Shown: positions 27,987 to 35,090, numbered from the stretch's first letter. The stretch is 64,000 nt of DNA from Flavobacterium glaciei (GCF_003350545.1 NZ_QQBA01000002.1:278839-342838); one strand, 5' to 3'. The notes: generated from the letters alone by a model not told the origin. Numbers and translations: made by a program.

Positions 27987-28607
27987 TTATGATATCCAAG
28001 TCGGAATAATTTTGATAATCGTCCAGATATTATTCTTTTTCTTAAGGTATATAATGCTTCCCTCTCCTCCTAAGCTAGCATATGAATGTCCTATTTCAAA
28101 AATCGCTTGAGTTTTGTTCTCATTGAAAGCAATTCTCGAAAAACGAATTATACCATTAGAATTCTCATAGTCATTATAAAATTCTTTCCAGTCGGCATTT
28201 AAATCTTGGCTATTAAAAATGTATGATAATTCATCGGAAGATATTAAAATTATTTCTTTTGTATCACTGTGAAATTTTTTTCCAAAATTTACTGAGTTTT
28301 CATTTAAATCCTCATGAATCTGGACCAAACTTGTATCAAAATCCTGATAATTTTTAATTAAATAATCATAAAAATTATTCTCATAATTCAAATCAATACT
28401 TGTTTTTGTAGATTGGACAATTACTATTTTTTTAGAAGAATATTTTTCATTTATCACTAAAGAATAAATATCATATATCTCATCCGGAATTTGGTCTGAC
28501 TGCTTAAGAGAAAAATCTGGTTTAGTCTCATTTTCGTCCTTCTCACAGCTAAGAATAGTGAATCCTAACAATAAGAATGGTAGGTAAATTAATAATCTGA
28601 ATTTAAT
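27987..28607 (-). CDS. Small lipoprotein, cassette gene 1
   Basis: Unrecognised lipoprotein of about 206 residues. The N-terminus (IKFRLLIYLPFLLLGFTILSC) is a complete lipoprotein signal, with Glu/Asp-rich sequence after the Cys. No ATG or GTG precedes it in frame: the only canonical option is a TTG at 28571, which would leave a signal of just eight residues before the Cys. I therefore place the start at the ATT at 28605-28607, a rare start codon. The alternatives are a start lost by mutation or a frameshift with the out-of-frame ATG upstream. The C-terminal part (GSIIYLKKKNNIWTIIKI) is beta-rich. Last unit of the cassette array. Confidence 0.6.
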   Translation of the reverse strand: MKFRLLIYLPFLLLGFTILSCEKDENETKPDFSLKQSDQIPDEIYDIYSLVINEKYSSKKIVIVQSTKTSIDLNYENNFYDYLIKNYQDFDTSLVQIHEDLNENSVNFGKKFHSDTKEIILISSDELSYIFNSQDLNADWKEFYNDYENSNGIIRFSRIAFNENKTQAIFEIGHSYASLGGEGSIIYLKKKNNIWTIIKIIPTWIS

Positions 28608-28669
28608 AATTGTAATTTTTAGATTTATTATCAGATACTTCAGTTGCTCATTTGATTACTTTGTATTAG

Positions 28670-28954
28670 CCACAACGTCAGTTCCTTTAAAAACCTCTAA
28701 TCGAACTTTACTTGAACAATCAATACGTAAATAAATGTAATTTAACCTTCAATTAAAATTCTTCCTACAAAAATTAATTTTGTTAGTTTAGAAAAAAAGG
28801 AAGCTCAATTACCTCTTGACATTCTCTCTCTCTAATCTTTACCATACGTACATAGTTCCTACCAGTGACCGGTTCTCCCAAAAAAACGGGACAGGCTGTT
28901 CAATCGGAGATTCATTGTTCGTGCAGGCAGGCAACGAAACCCTAATTGTTAGCA
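28670..28954 (-). repeat. attC-like site 2 (285 bp)
   Basis: Minus strand: starts TGCTAAC, ends ACGTTGTGG. Clearly homologous over its whole length to sites 3 and 4, including the internal block GAACCGGTCACTGG and the terminal hairpin AGTTC...GAACT. It lies between cassette genes 2 and 1. Confidence 0.6.
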
Positions 28955-28964
28955 ACAGTTATTT

Positions 28965-30071
28965 TTACTTCGTCCAAGGTTCTTTGTCTTTAGCATTCAT
29001 AAATTTTTGTCCATCATAAATACTTATTCCTTGCCAGGTGCCAAACCAAAGTTGACCTTTGTGGTCCTCAAGTATACTTTGAACTACGTTTGTGGTTAAT
29101 CCGTCTTTAGTTGTGAATTGGGTGAAATTTGTTCCATCGTAACGATACACGCCATAACCTTCTGCTGTAAACCATATATTCCCTTTACTATCTTCACAAA
29201 AATTATAGGTTTCTACACCTTCAATAATTCCATCCTTTGTAAAGTTAGTGTATGTTTTACCATCATATTTACTCACACCACCATAAAAAGTTCCAATCCA
29301 AATATTTCCTTGCCTGTCTTCTAAAATATCTGCGACATTATTGTCGGTAAGTCCATTTTTAGTAGTTAAATGAGTAAATTCCCCACTATTGTATTTGAAA
29401 ATTCCATTTCCATCGGTAGCAAACCACATCGTTCCATTTTTGTCTTCTAAAAATTGAAAAACTAGTTTATCTGATAACATAGGTTTTGGATTTTCGACTT
29501 TTGTTTCTGGCAACAAAAAAGGGGTAAACTTTTTGCCGTCAAAATGACTAATCCCGCCTGTTGATCCAACCCAAATGAGACCGCTTTTGTCAATTGACAG
29601 TCCCCAAATTTCATCATCTTGCAGGCCATCTTTCTCTGAGTATATAGTAAATTTCTCACCATCGTATTTTATGAGTCCATAGTCAGTCGCAAACCATAAA
29701 TATCCTGCTTTATCTTCAACAATTTCTCTAACAACATTAAATGGGCGGAGTCCATCGATTGAAATTTTTTCAAGTGTTTTACCTTCGTATCGTATCATCC
29801 CATTTCCATTTGTTCCAAACCAATAATTCCCTTTTTTGTCTTGATACATCGTCCTTACAAACTCTCTAACCATACCATTTAAGTTGGTGTGAATTTGCGG
29901 AAAGGTCGTGCTTTGATTTAAAATGAGTGGTTGGGTGTTGACTTCATTTACTGTTGTACCATTAATAGATTTTTCTTTCACTTGTCCCGTGCAAGATGAG
30001 CATTGAAGTGTCAGAAGAACTAAAATTAGATTTCTTGCTATGAATACTTTCTTACTGTCAATGGTTGTCAT
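28965..30071 (-). CDS. Beta-propeller lipoprotein (two-component regulator propeller), cassette gene 2
   Basis: A 368-residue lipoprotein (lipobox LQCSSC, near residue 27) whose mature part is at least six Reg_prop repeats of the form ED..GN.WFGT.G.G...YDG..F...T..DGL (e.g. EDRQGNIWIGT, EDHKGQLWFGT). In two-component hybrid sensors such propellers form the periplasmic sensor; here the propeller is free-standing with no kinase, membrane helix or DNA-binding domain. The gene starts 27 bp inside its cassette. Ligand unknown. Confidence 0.85.
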   Translation of the reverse strand: MTTIDSKKVFIARNLILVLLTLQCSSCTGQVKEKSINGTTVNEVNTQPLILNQSTTFPQIHTNLNGMVREFVRTMYQDKKGNYWFGTNGNGMIRYEGKTLEKISIDGLRPFNVVREIVEDKAGYLWFATDYGLIKYDGEKFTIYSEKDGLQDDEIWGLSIDKSGLIWVGSTGGISHFDGKKFTPFLLPETKVENPKPMLSDKLVFQFLEDKNGTMWFATDGNGIFKYNSGEFTHLTTKNGLTDNNVADILEDRQGNIWIGTFYGGVSKYDGKTYTNFTKDGIIEGVETYNFCEDSKGNIWFTAEGYGVYRYDGTNFTQFTTKDGLTTNVVQSILEDHKGQLWFGTWQGISIYDGQKFMNAKDKEPWTK

Positions 30072-30091
30072 ATTGTTGGTTTTATAATTGT

Positions 30092-30371
30092 TGCTAACGT
30101 CAGTTCGTCTAAAACCCCTCTACGAACTATATTTGATTAATCAGTAAGTAAATATATGATTTAAACTACAATTAAAATTCTTCCTCCAAAAAATCATTTG
30201 TTAGTTTAGTAAAAAAGGAGGCTCACTTACCTCTTGACATTCTCTCTCAAAACTTTACGATAACTCCATAGTTCCTGCCAGTGACCGGTTCTTCCGAAAA
30301 AACGGGACAGGCTGTTCAACCGGAGTTTCATTGTTCGTGCTGCGCACGCAACGAAACTCTAGCTGTTAGTG
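30092..30371 (-). repeat. attC-like site 3 (280 bp)
   Basis: Minus strand: starts with the AAC core CACTAAC, ends ACGTTAGCA. Contains a hairpin at 30323-30359 (GAGTTTC...GAAACTC with an inner CGTGC/GCACG stem), a second stem CCGGTT...AACCGG, and AGTTCGT...ACGAACT next to the end. Homologous to sites 2 and 4. The 3' end of cassette gene 3 reads into it. Confidence 0.6.
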
Positions 30372-31002
30372 GCTGTTTTATTATTATCACATCACGATTC
30401 TCATTTTCTATTTCTCTTAATAAAAGTCTCTTTTTGTTTTCATCGTAAATTTTATCCGCTTCAGCTTTTGAATCTTCAAATAAACCGATATTTCTATATA
30501 ATTCTGCAATAATAAAATGGTTGTCTGGCTCTAATATTTTTAATAATTCAATAAGTTTATTCGCATTGTTAATGAAAATAATTTTATCATTTTCATCTAT
30601 TGATTTTGATTTTTTTTCACCATTTGATAATGGGTGAATTCGAATCCTGTCATTATATTTTCGTAAAATGTTTAACCTAATGTAAAGTAATCTTTTTTTA
30701 TTTCGTTTATGAAATACATGTGAAATGATTGTTTTCTTGGAATAAAGATTTTCAAAAAAAATTAGTGCATCACAATAATCTTTAAATGTCATTCCATCGA
30801 ACTTTTGCCTCAACCAAGTAAAATTACTACAAAAGTGACATTTTTGTAATTCTGTTTCTTTTAAGCTAGGTAATTCTTGAAATATTTCTCCATCTGACCA
30901 CTCTGTCAAACCATAATAATGGACAAAAAAAGGACCTGAATAATATTCACTCTTCTCTCCGCAATGAAGACATTTTCTATATGATGGACTGCCTATTTGC
31001 AT
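30328..31002 (-). CDS. Zinc-ribbon protein of unknown function, cassette gene 3
   Basis: A 224-residue cytosolic protein with two Cys pairs near the N-terminus (KCLHCGEKSEYY and KCHFCSNFTW), predicting a four-Cys zinc ribbon, then a helical, basic region with TPR-like character (AELYRNIGLFEDSKAEADKIY). No known family recognised. The last 14 residues (PLTARVSLRAQHEQ) are encoded by the attC-like repeat, whose hairpin supplies the stop codon. The ATG lies 20 bp inside its cassette. Confidence 0.7.
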   Translation of the reverse strand: MQIGSPSYRKCLHCGEKSEYYSGPFFVHYYGLTEWSDGEIFQELPSLKETELQKCHFCSNFTWLRQKFDGMTFKDYCDALIFFENLYSKKTIISHVFHKRNKKRLLYIRLNILRKYNDRIRIHPLSNGEKKSKSIDENDKIIFINNANKLIELLKILEPDNHFIIAELYRNIGLFEDSKAEADKIYDENKKRLLLREIENENRDVIIIKQPLTARVSLRAQHEQ

Positions 31003-31015
31003 ATTTTATAAATTG

Positions 31016-31297
31016 CCACAACGTCAGTTCGTCTTAAAACCTCTAAACGAACTACATTTAATTAATCAGTAAGTAAATATATAATTTGAACTACAATTAA
31101 AACTCTTTCTACAAAAGTCATTTTGTTAATTAAGAAAAAAAGTGAGTTTCACATACCTCCTAATATTCTCTCTCAAAATATTACGATAACTCCATAGTTT
31201 CTTCCAGTGACCGGTTCTCCCGAAAAATGGGGACAGGTTGTTCAACACGAGTTTCATTGTTCGGCTTGCAGCCGCAACGAAAACCTAGCTGTTGGGC
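31016..31297 (-). repeat. attC-like site 4 (282 bp)
   Basis: Minus strand: starts GCCCAAC (fits RYYYAAC exactly), ends ACGTTGTGG. The first hairpin (about 31249-31285) has the inner stem CGGCT/AGCCG where site 3 has CGTGC/GCACG, i.e. both strands of the stem changed together. The terminal hairpin AGTTCGT/ACGAACT is identical to that of site 3. Confidence 0.6.
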
Positions 31298-31304
31298 ACA
31301 GTTA

Positions 31305-32474
31305 TTATTCTTTCGGGTTTATATTTATAATTTGTTCAATCCAATCTGATGCATTGTTTAAACTGTAATCAGGTTTTATTCCGATACATTCATGTATACT
31401 TAAGTTTTTGTCGGTTTGCTCGGTTGATAAATCAATTTTGAATGCAGAACAATTACTTGTTGAAGAATAAGACTTGTTACCATGTCCATATTCAATCATT
31501 CCTTTTGAATTTTCACCAACAATAATTGTTCTTTTATCCTCTTTGAGTTTTAGTGTTATCAATTCGGCAGCACTTGCGGTTTTGAAATTGATAATAATAT
31601 AAATGTGTTCAATGTTTTCGTTATTTTTTAATGACTCCAAAAGTTTTTCAGCCTGCTTAGTTGAACCGCCTCCATTGTTTCTTAAATCGATTATTAAATT
31701 TGGTTTTGTTATGTTTCGTAAGTTTTGTTCAATAAACTTATCTGCTTCTTCCATTAAAATTTTGGTTCGCTTCAATGTTTTGATTCCAATGTAATCAAAT
31801 GAACTGTTTATAGTTTTGTATGTAAAGTTATCTACGTGGTTTTGATTGAAAAATAATTTGTTTTGTTTGTTCCAAAAAGTGGAGTGAATTCTGCCGTTTT
31901 CTATTTTAACGTCTTTTTGATATATTAGGATTCCATTTTGAAGATATTCAAAAATCTCAAAAATGTTATATTTAGTTTTTTTTATTACTAAGCGTATTTT
32001 TCCTTTTTCCCATTTACTTGAATTTGACTCCAAAGTGATTCCAAGCCAAGTGTTATTATTTTCTTTTTTGATAAGTATTTTATTGTTTCCAGCATAGTAA
32101 ATTCCGGAAACACTGTCGTTTTGAATCTGAGTTGTATCAATTGATTTTGTGTAATTAGGGGCTTGTATGAATTCGTTTTTTTGTGTGGCATAAACTTGGT
32201 TGTGTAGGTCATTGATGAATGATATATATTTTTGTAAGTATCCTACACAAAAAAAATCAATAAGAGAATCTTTTTTGATTTCTGTTTCAATTTCAGTTTT
32301 CCATTTTTCAAATTCAATAATTTTATCTCCTTTAATTTGTACTTTGTAGCTTTTGGCATTCTTTATTTTTTCTGAAATATCATTCAGCTCGTTTATGCAA
32401 TTGCAATCATTAACTTGACCGATTGTGAATGTAAAATAAAATAATGACAGTAAGGTTAATTGTATTTTAGTCAT
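31305..32474 (-). CDS. Exported S41-like serine protease, cassette gene 4
   Basis: A 389-residue protein with a signal peptide of about 20 residues (MTKIQLTLLSLF...TIGQ). The C-terminal third has the S41 (tail-specific/CtpA-like) core: NLIIDLRNNGGGS, NFKTASAAELITLKLK with the likely nucleophile Ser, and VGENSKGMIEYG. No PDZ domain is evident; the N-terminal region is unassigned. The frame is open to an ATG at 32537, but that ATG lies inside attC-like site 5, so I use the start at 32474. Confidence 0.8.
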   Translation of the reverse strand: MTKIQLTLLSLFYFTFTIGQVNDCNCINELNDISEKIKNAKSYKVQIKGDKIIEFEKWKTEIETEIKKDSLIDFFCVGYLQKYISFINDLHNQVYATQKNEFIQAPNYTKSIDTTQIQNDSVSGIYYAGNNKILIKKENNNTWLGITLESNSSKWEKGKIRLVIKKTKYNIFEIFEYLQNGILIYQKDVKIENGRIHSTFWNKQNKLFFNQNHVDNFTYKTINSSFDYIGIKTLKRTKILMEEADKFIEQNLRNITKPNLIIDLRNNGGGSTKQAEKLLESLKNNENIEHIYIIINFKTASAAELITLKLKEDKRTIIVGENSKGMIEYGHGNKSYSSTSNCSAFKIDLSTEQTDKNLSIHECIGIKPDYSLNNASDWIEQIININPKE

Positions 32475-32521
32475 AGTTTTGGTGTTTTTTTCTACCCATC
32501 TCCCTATAATTCTATAATTAT

Positions 32522-32653
32522 ACCCAACGTTTTGCATATTTATGAAGTGGCGGCTTTTGAAAACGGATGTTTCATTTTAGCATTTAACTTTCTTTGATGC
32601 ACAAAGTTTACTTTTAGCACTAAACCCGCCATTTCATAAATATGCGGTTGGCA
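32522..32653 (-). repeat. attC-like site 5 (132 bp)
   Basis: Minus strand: starts TGCCAAC, ends ACGTTGGGT, whose core GTTGGGT fits GTTRRRY exactly. The arms form a near-perfect 20-bp inverted repeat (GCATATTTATGAARTGGCGG, one mismatch), separated from the cores by one base on one side and five on the other, an asymmetry like that of attC arms. Confidence 0.65.
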
Positions 32654-32660
32654 GAAGTGC

Positions 32661-33809
32661 TTATTTAATATTGCTTATAGTTCTAAACTCTTTTGTTTTT
32701 ACTTCCGAGTTAATTTTGTTTACAAATCTCTGCATTTCTGTTGTTAAAGGTAATATATTATCATTATTTTTCCAGTATTCTTCGTTATAATCCATTTTAA
32801 TATCAAATATGTCCTTTTTCAAACTTACATTGTTTTTTACAGTTATATTTTGAACAGGATTTGAATTATAAAAATAAGTCACTTCAAAAACTTGCTTATC
32901 TCCCTCTTTTGTAATTACTTCTGTTGTTGCTTTTATAATAGACTTATTCAACTGCATTTTATTATTAAATCTATTTCTTTCAAAACTTGAGTTTTTAAAA
33001 TAATAAGTTGTTCTATGCTTATGCTTTCCAAGATTTGAATAGGGTATAGAATTTAAATTTGATATTATTTCTACATTTCCAAATGTATTATCTTCATTCA
33101 ATAAATATTTTCCATTTGTAAAATTAATTTCTGGTTCTTTAGGTTTCGCAATAATTTTAGAAAATGTATTGTCATCACTTATTTCATAGTTTAATTTGTA
33201 AATATCTGGTTTCAATACTATGGCTGCAATTTCAGTAAAAAATTGGTTAAAGTTAAACAAAGCATAATCAATTGTTTTATTTTCCCAACCAACTTTCCGA
33301 ATATTATTAATTTGAACTTTATAATCTACTTTTAGATCAGGTTTTTGACTAGATTCAAAAAGTGTCTGTTTTTCAACATAACCTGAAAAATCAATTATTT
33401 TGTATAGTTCTTCATTCCTTTTAACGACAACTCGCAAAAAAAATTTTTCAGTATGTGGTTCTAAAGCGTATTCAGATAAGACTGTTTTAACCATTTTCTT
33501 ATATACATCTTCGGCAACAATGACAACCTCATCCATTTCAAAAATTTTAGGTTGCAAATAAATCGTGTCTTTAGAAATTAAATCATTATATTGTAATTCT
33601 AAAGTATTATATCCTAGACATTGAATAATTACATCTTGATTTTTTAAAATTTCAAAATAACCCTCTGAATTTGATAAAGAATATTGTTCGTTAGATTTAA
33701 TAGTAGCAAACTCAACAGGAATATTATCTGTTTTATTCCAGAGAATTTTATTATATTTATCTTGAGCATATAAAGTTGTAGAAAATAAAAGTATGATTAA
33801 GTATTTCAT
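32661..33809 (-). CDS. Exported protein with carboxypeptidase-regulatory-like domain, cassette gene 5
   Basis: A 382-residue exported protein (signal peptide about 1-15, LYAQ). Residues 20-90 look like the CarboxypepD_reg-like beta-sandwich common in Bacteroidota outer-membrane proteins (IPVEFATIKS, SNSEGYFEI, DTIYLQPKIFEMDEVVIVA). The remainder is a beta-rich region of about 290 residues without a recognised family and too short for a TonB receptor barrel. First gene of the array; its ATG is 50 bp inside the cassette. Confidence 0.7.
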   Translation of the reverse strand: MKYLIILLFSTTLYAQDKYNKILWNKTDNIPVEFATIKSNEQYSLSNSEGYFEILKNQDVIIQCLGYNTLELQYNDLISKDTIYLQPKIFEMDEVVIVAEDVYKKMVKTVLSEYALEPHTEKFFLRVVVKRNEELYKIIDFSGYVEKQTLFESSQKPDLKVDYKVQINNIRKVGWENKTIDYALFNFNQFFTEIAAIVLKPDIYKLNYEISDDNTFSKIIAKPKEPEINFTNGKYLLNEDNTFGNVEIISNLNSIPYSNLGKHKHRTTYYFKNSSFERNRFNNKMQLNKSIIKATTEVITKEGDKQVFEVTYFYNSNPVQNITVKNNVSLKKDIFDIKMDYNEEYWKNNDNILPLTTEMQRFVNKINSEVKTKEFRTISNIK

Positions 33810-33859
33810 ATGTTAGATTGTTTTGTTTTACGGTTGTTGTTTCAGCCATTTCTGCCAAC

Positions 33860-34045
33860 TAGTGTATAAGTGCTACAAACCTTCACATATACACCCAAAT
33901 ATGGGTAGATTGGCGAAGGTTTATTTCGCTTTATTCATTTTCAAATATATTAAAATTTTCTTACAAATAAAGATGCATTTCTTTTTTTCGAATGCTTTTT
34001 TGCACTATTTCAGTTCTACAAACCACCCTAATTCCACAAAATGCT
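33860..34045 (-). promoter_or_regulatory. Candidate array leader: promoter-like element and hairpin ahead of first cassette
   Basis: Lies where an integron would have attI and its promoter. On the minus strand TATATTTG (33942-33949) matches TAnnTTTG and points into the array. A hairpin at about 33877-33922 (AAACCTTC / GAAGGTTT with an inner ACCCA/TGGGT) lies between it and the first core GTTGGCA. CTACAAACC occurs at both 33873 and 34017. No gene is visible. Confidence 0.35.
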
Positions 34046-34126
34046 AGCCCAGATGGAAGTGAAAATCCTTTTTATGCGCCGTTTTGGCGGATAAAAAGAT
34101 TGTAACAAACAGCTGGAAATAGCTCC
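34046..34126 (+). ncRNA. Structured RNA motif, copy 1 (possibly Flavo-1 type)
   Basis: Starts AGCCCAGATGG and ends CAGCTGGAAATAGCTCC. Outer pairing AGC/GCT and CCAG/CTGG with an AAATA bulge; central stem ATCCTTTTTAT / ATAAAAAGATT and tip CGCC/GGCG. The same ends with a different, also self-complementary, middle occur at 41319-41462. It resembles a recurrent Flavobacteria intergenic RNA; the Rfam Flavo-1 identity is from memory. Strand is assumed. Confidence 0.55.
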
Positions 34127-34164
34127 ATAAGAAAAGTTTAATTGTTGAATTGAGCATTTGGTTA

Positions 34165-34194
34165 TTTGAAAACCTCAGCATCTTTGTACCTTTG
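34165..34194 (+). promoter_or_regulatory. trmD promoter (-33 TTTG, -7 TACCTTTG)
   Basis: TTTG at 34165-34168, an 18-bp gap, then TACCTTTG at 34187-34194: a full Bacteroidota promoter 27 bp before the trmD ATG. This is why the start is put at 34222 although the frame is open from 34150. Confidence 0.7.
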
Positions 34195-34221
34195 CAACTT
34201 AGAACCTTTTTAATAAAAATT

Positions 34222-34920
34222 ATGCGCATTGATATTGTTACTGTTCTCCCAGAATTATTGCGAAGTCCGTTTGAGGCTTCGATTATGAAACGTGCTATTG
34301 ACAAAGGATTAGTAGAAGTTCATTTTCATAATCTGCGAGATTATACTACCAACAGACAGAAAAGCGTGGATGATTATCCCTATGGTGGTGGTGCCGGTAT
34401 GGTGATGACGGTGCAACCTATTGATGCTTGTATTACGCATTTGAAAAGTGAAAGATCCTACGACGAAATCATTTATATGTCGCCGGATGGGGAAACCCTG
34501 AATCAGAAAATGGCAAACACAATGTCGATGTACGAGAATATAATCATCCTTTGCGGACATTATAAAGGTGTGGATCAGCGCGTACGGGATCATTTTATTA
34601 CAAAAGAAATCTCTATTGGTGATTATGTGTTGTCTGGTGGTGAGTTAGGAGCATTAGTACTTTCGGATGCCTTAATCCGATTGATTCCAGGAGTCTTGAG
34701 TGATGAAACCTCAGCATTGACGGATAGTTTTCAGGATGGATTATTATCTGGACCTATTTACACTCGCCCTGCAGACTACAACGGATGGAAAGTTCCAGAG
34801 GTTTTGACCAGCGGGAATTTTGCCAAAATAGACAAATGGCGCGAGGATATGGCTTACGAACATACGAAGAACAGAAGACCGGATTTGCTGTCCTTCGACT
34901 CCGCTCAGGATGACAACTAG
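34222..34920 (+). CDS. trmD: tRNA (guanine37-N1)-methyltransferase
   Basis: Methylates G37 of tRNAs to prevent frameshifting, using SAM in a SPOUT trefoil knot. Motifs: [36 protein letters not shown] and the knot [19 protein letters not shown], ending in [11 protein letters not shown]. At 232 residues it is slightly longer than usual. The final residues SFDSAQDDN are encoded by a dispersed repeat (34890-34916) and replace the normal short C-terminus. rplS follows with its own promoter. Confidence 0.95.
   Translation: MRIDIVTVLPELLRSPFEASIMKRAIDKGLVEVHFHNLRDYTTNRQKSVDDYPYGGGAGMVMTVQPIDACITHLKSERSYDEIIYMSPDGETLNQKMANTMSMYENIIILCGHYKGVDQRVRDHFITKEISIGDYVLSGGELGALVLSDALIRLIPGVLSDETSALTDSFQDGLLSGPIYTRPADYNGWKVPEVLTSGNFAKIDKWREDMAYEHTKNRRPDLLSFDSAQDDN
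34890..34916. repeat. Short dispersed repeat within the trmD 3' end
   Basis: TCCTTCGACTCCGCTCAGGA followed by TGACA. This is the GAGCGGAGTCGAAGGA-type element that I recognise from intergenic regions of many unrelated bacteria. Here it is in frame at the end of trmD and encodes its last residues. Confidence 0.55.
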
Positions 34921-35008
34921 TATAAATGTTGAATTTTAAATTTTAAATAACTCATTATAAGCAATCAAATAATTCATAATTTATAATTTATAATTCAAAA
35001 TAATTCTA

Positions 35009-35016
35009 TACTTTTG
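35009..35016 (+). promoter_or_regulatory. rplS promoter -7 element
   Basis: TACTTTTG, an exact TAnnTTTG match, leaving a leader of about 70 bases before the rplS ATG. Confidence 0.6.
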
Positions 35017-35090
35017 CGCCCACATTAGTTTAACCTCTGGCGAGATCCGTGAATGTTGATTTAGTGCAAACCATAATTAAAAAAATTATC
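35017..35090 (+). ncRNA. rplS 5' leader, candidate L19 autoregulatory RNA
   Basis: The leader contains a segment (about 35023-35075) markedly richer in G and C than its surroundings, including ACCTCTGGCGAGATCCGTG and a possible ACATT/AATGT pairing. Position and character suit a ribosomal-protein leader; an L19-Flavobacteria leader family exists in the literature, but I match it from memory and by location only. Confidence 0.4.

Larger units (their letters stand above)
27853..33859 (-). mobile_element. Integron-like gene cassette array without integrase
   Basis: Five single-gene units, all on the minus strand, separated by structured repeats. On the minus strand each repeat starts with an AAC core (RYYYAAC-like) and ends in ACGTT plus a GTTRRRY-like core. 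The GTT core that opens each unit is the inverted copy of the AAC core that ends it: GTTGGCAGAA/TTCTGCCAAC, GTTAGCAACA/TGTTGCTAAC and GTTGTGGCTA/TAGCCACAAC are exact, the other two nearly so. This is the rule for integron cassettes, whose circular form joins the two ends. No tyrosine recombinase is in the window, so it resembles an orphan attC cluster. Unit lengths are about 0.8, 1.4, 0.9, 1.5 and 1.3 kb. Confidence 0.6.

Noticed and set aside
28816..29019. Plus-strand open frame across attC-like site 2
   Set aside because: Made of repeat sequence plus antisense of the propeller gene; no independent support.
32475..32537. Upstream in-frame ATG for the S41-like protease
   Set aside because: The ATG and following codons lie in attC-like site 5 and would put a non-signal segment before the signal peptide.
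27853..33859. CRISPR array or insertion sequence
   Set aside because: Repeats are too few, too long and separated by whole genes; no transposase, terminal repeats of IS type or Cas genes are present.
34150..34221. Longer N-terminus for trmD
   Set aside because: Contains the complete TTTG/TACCTTTG promoter.
34975..35005. ATAATTTATAATTTATAATT-like runs, also near 41505-41525
   Set aside because: Simple AT-rich sequence common in such genomes; no structure or function supported.
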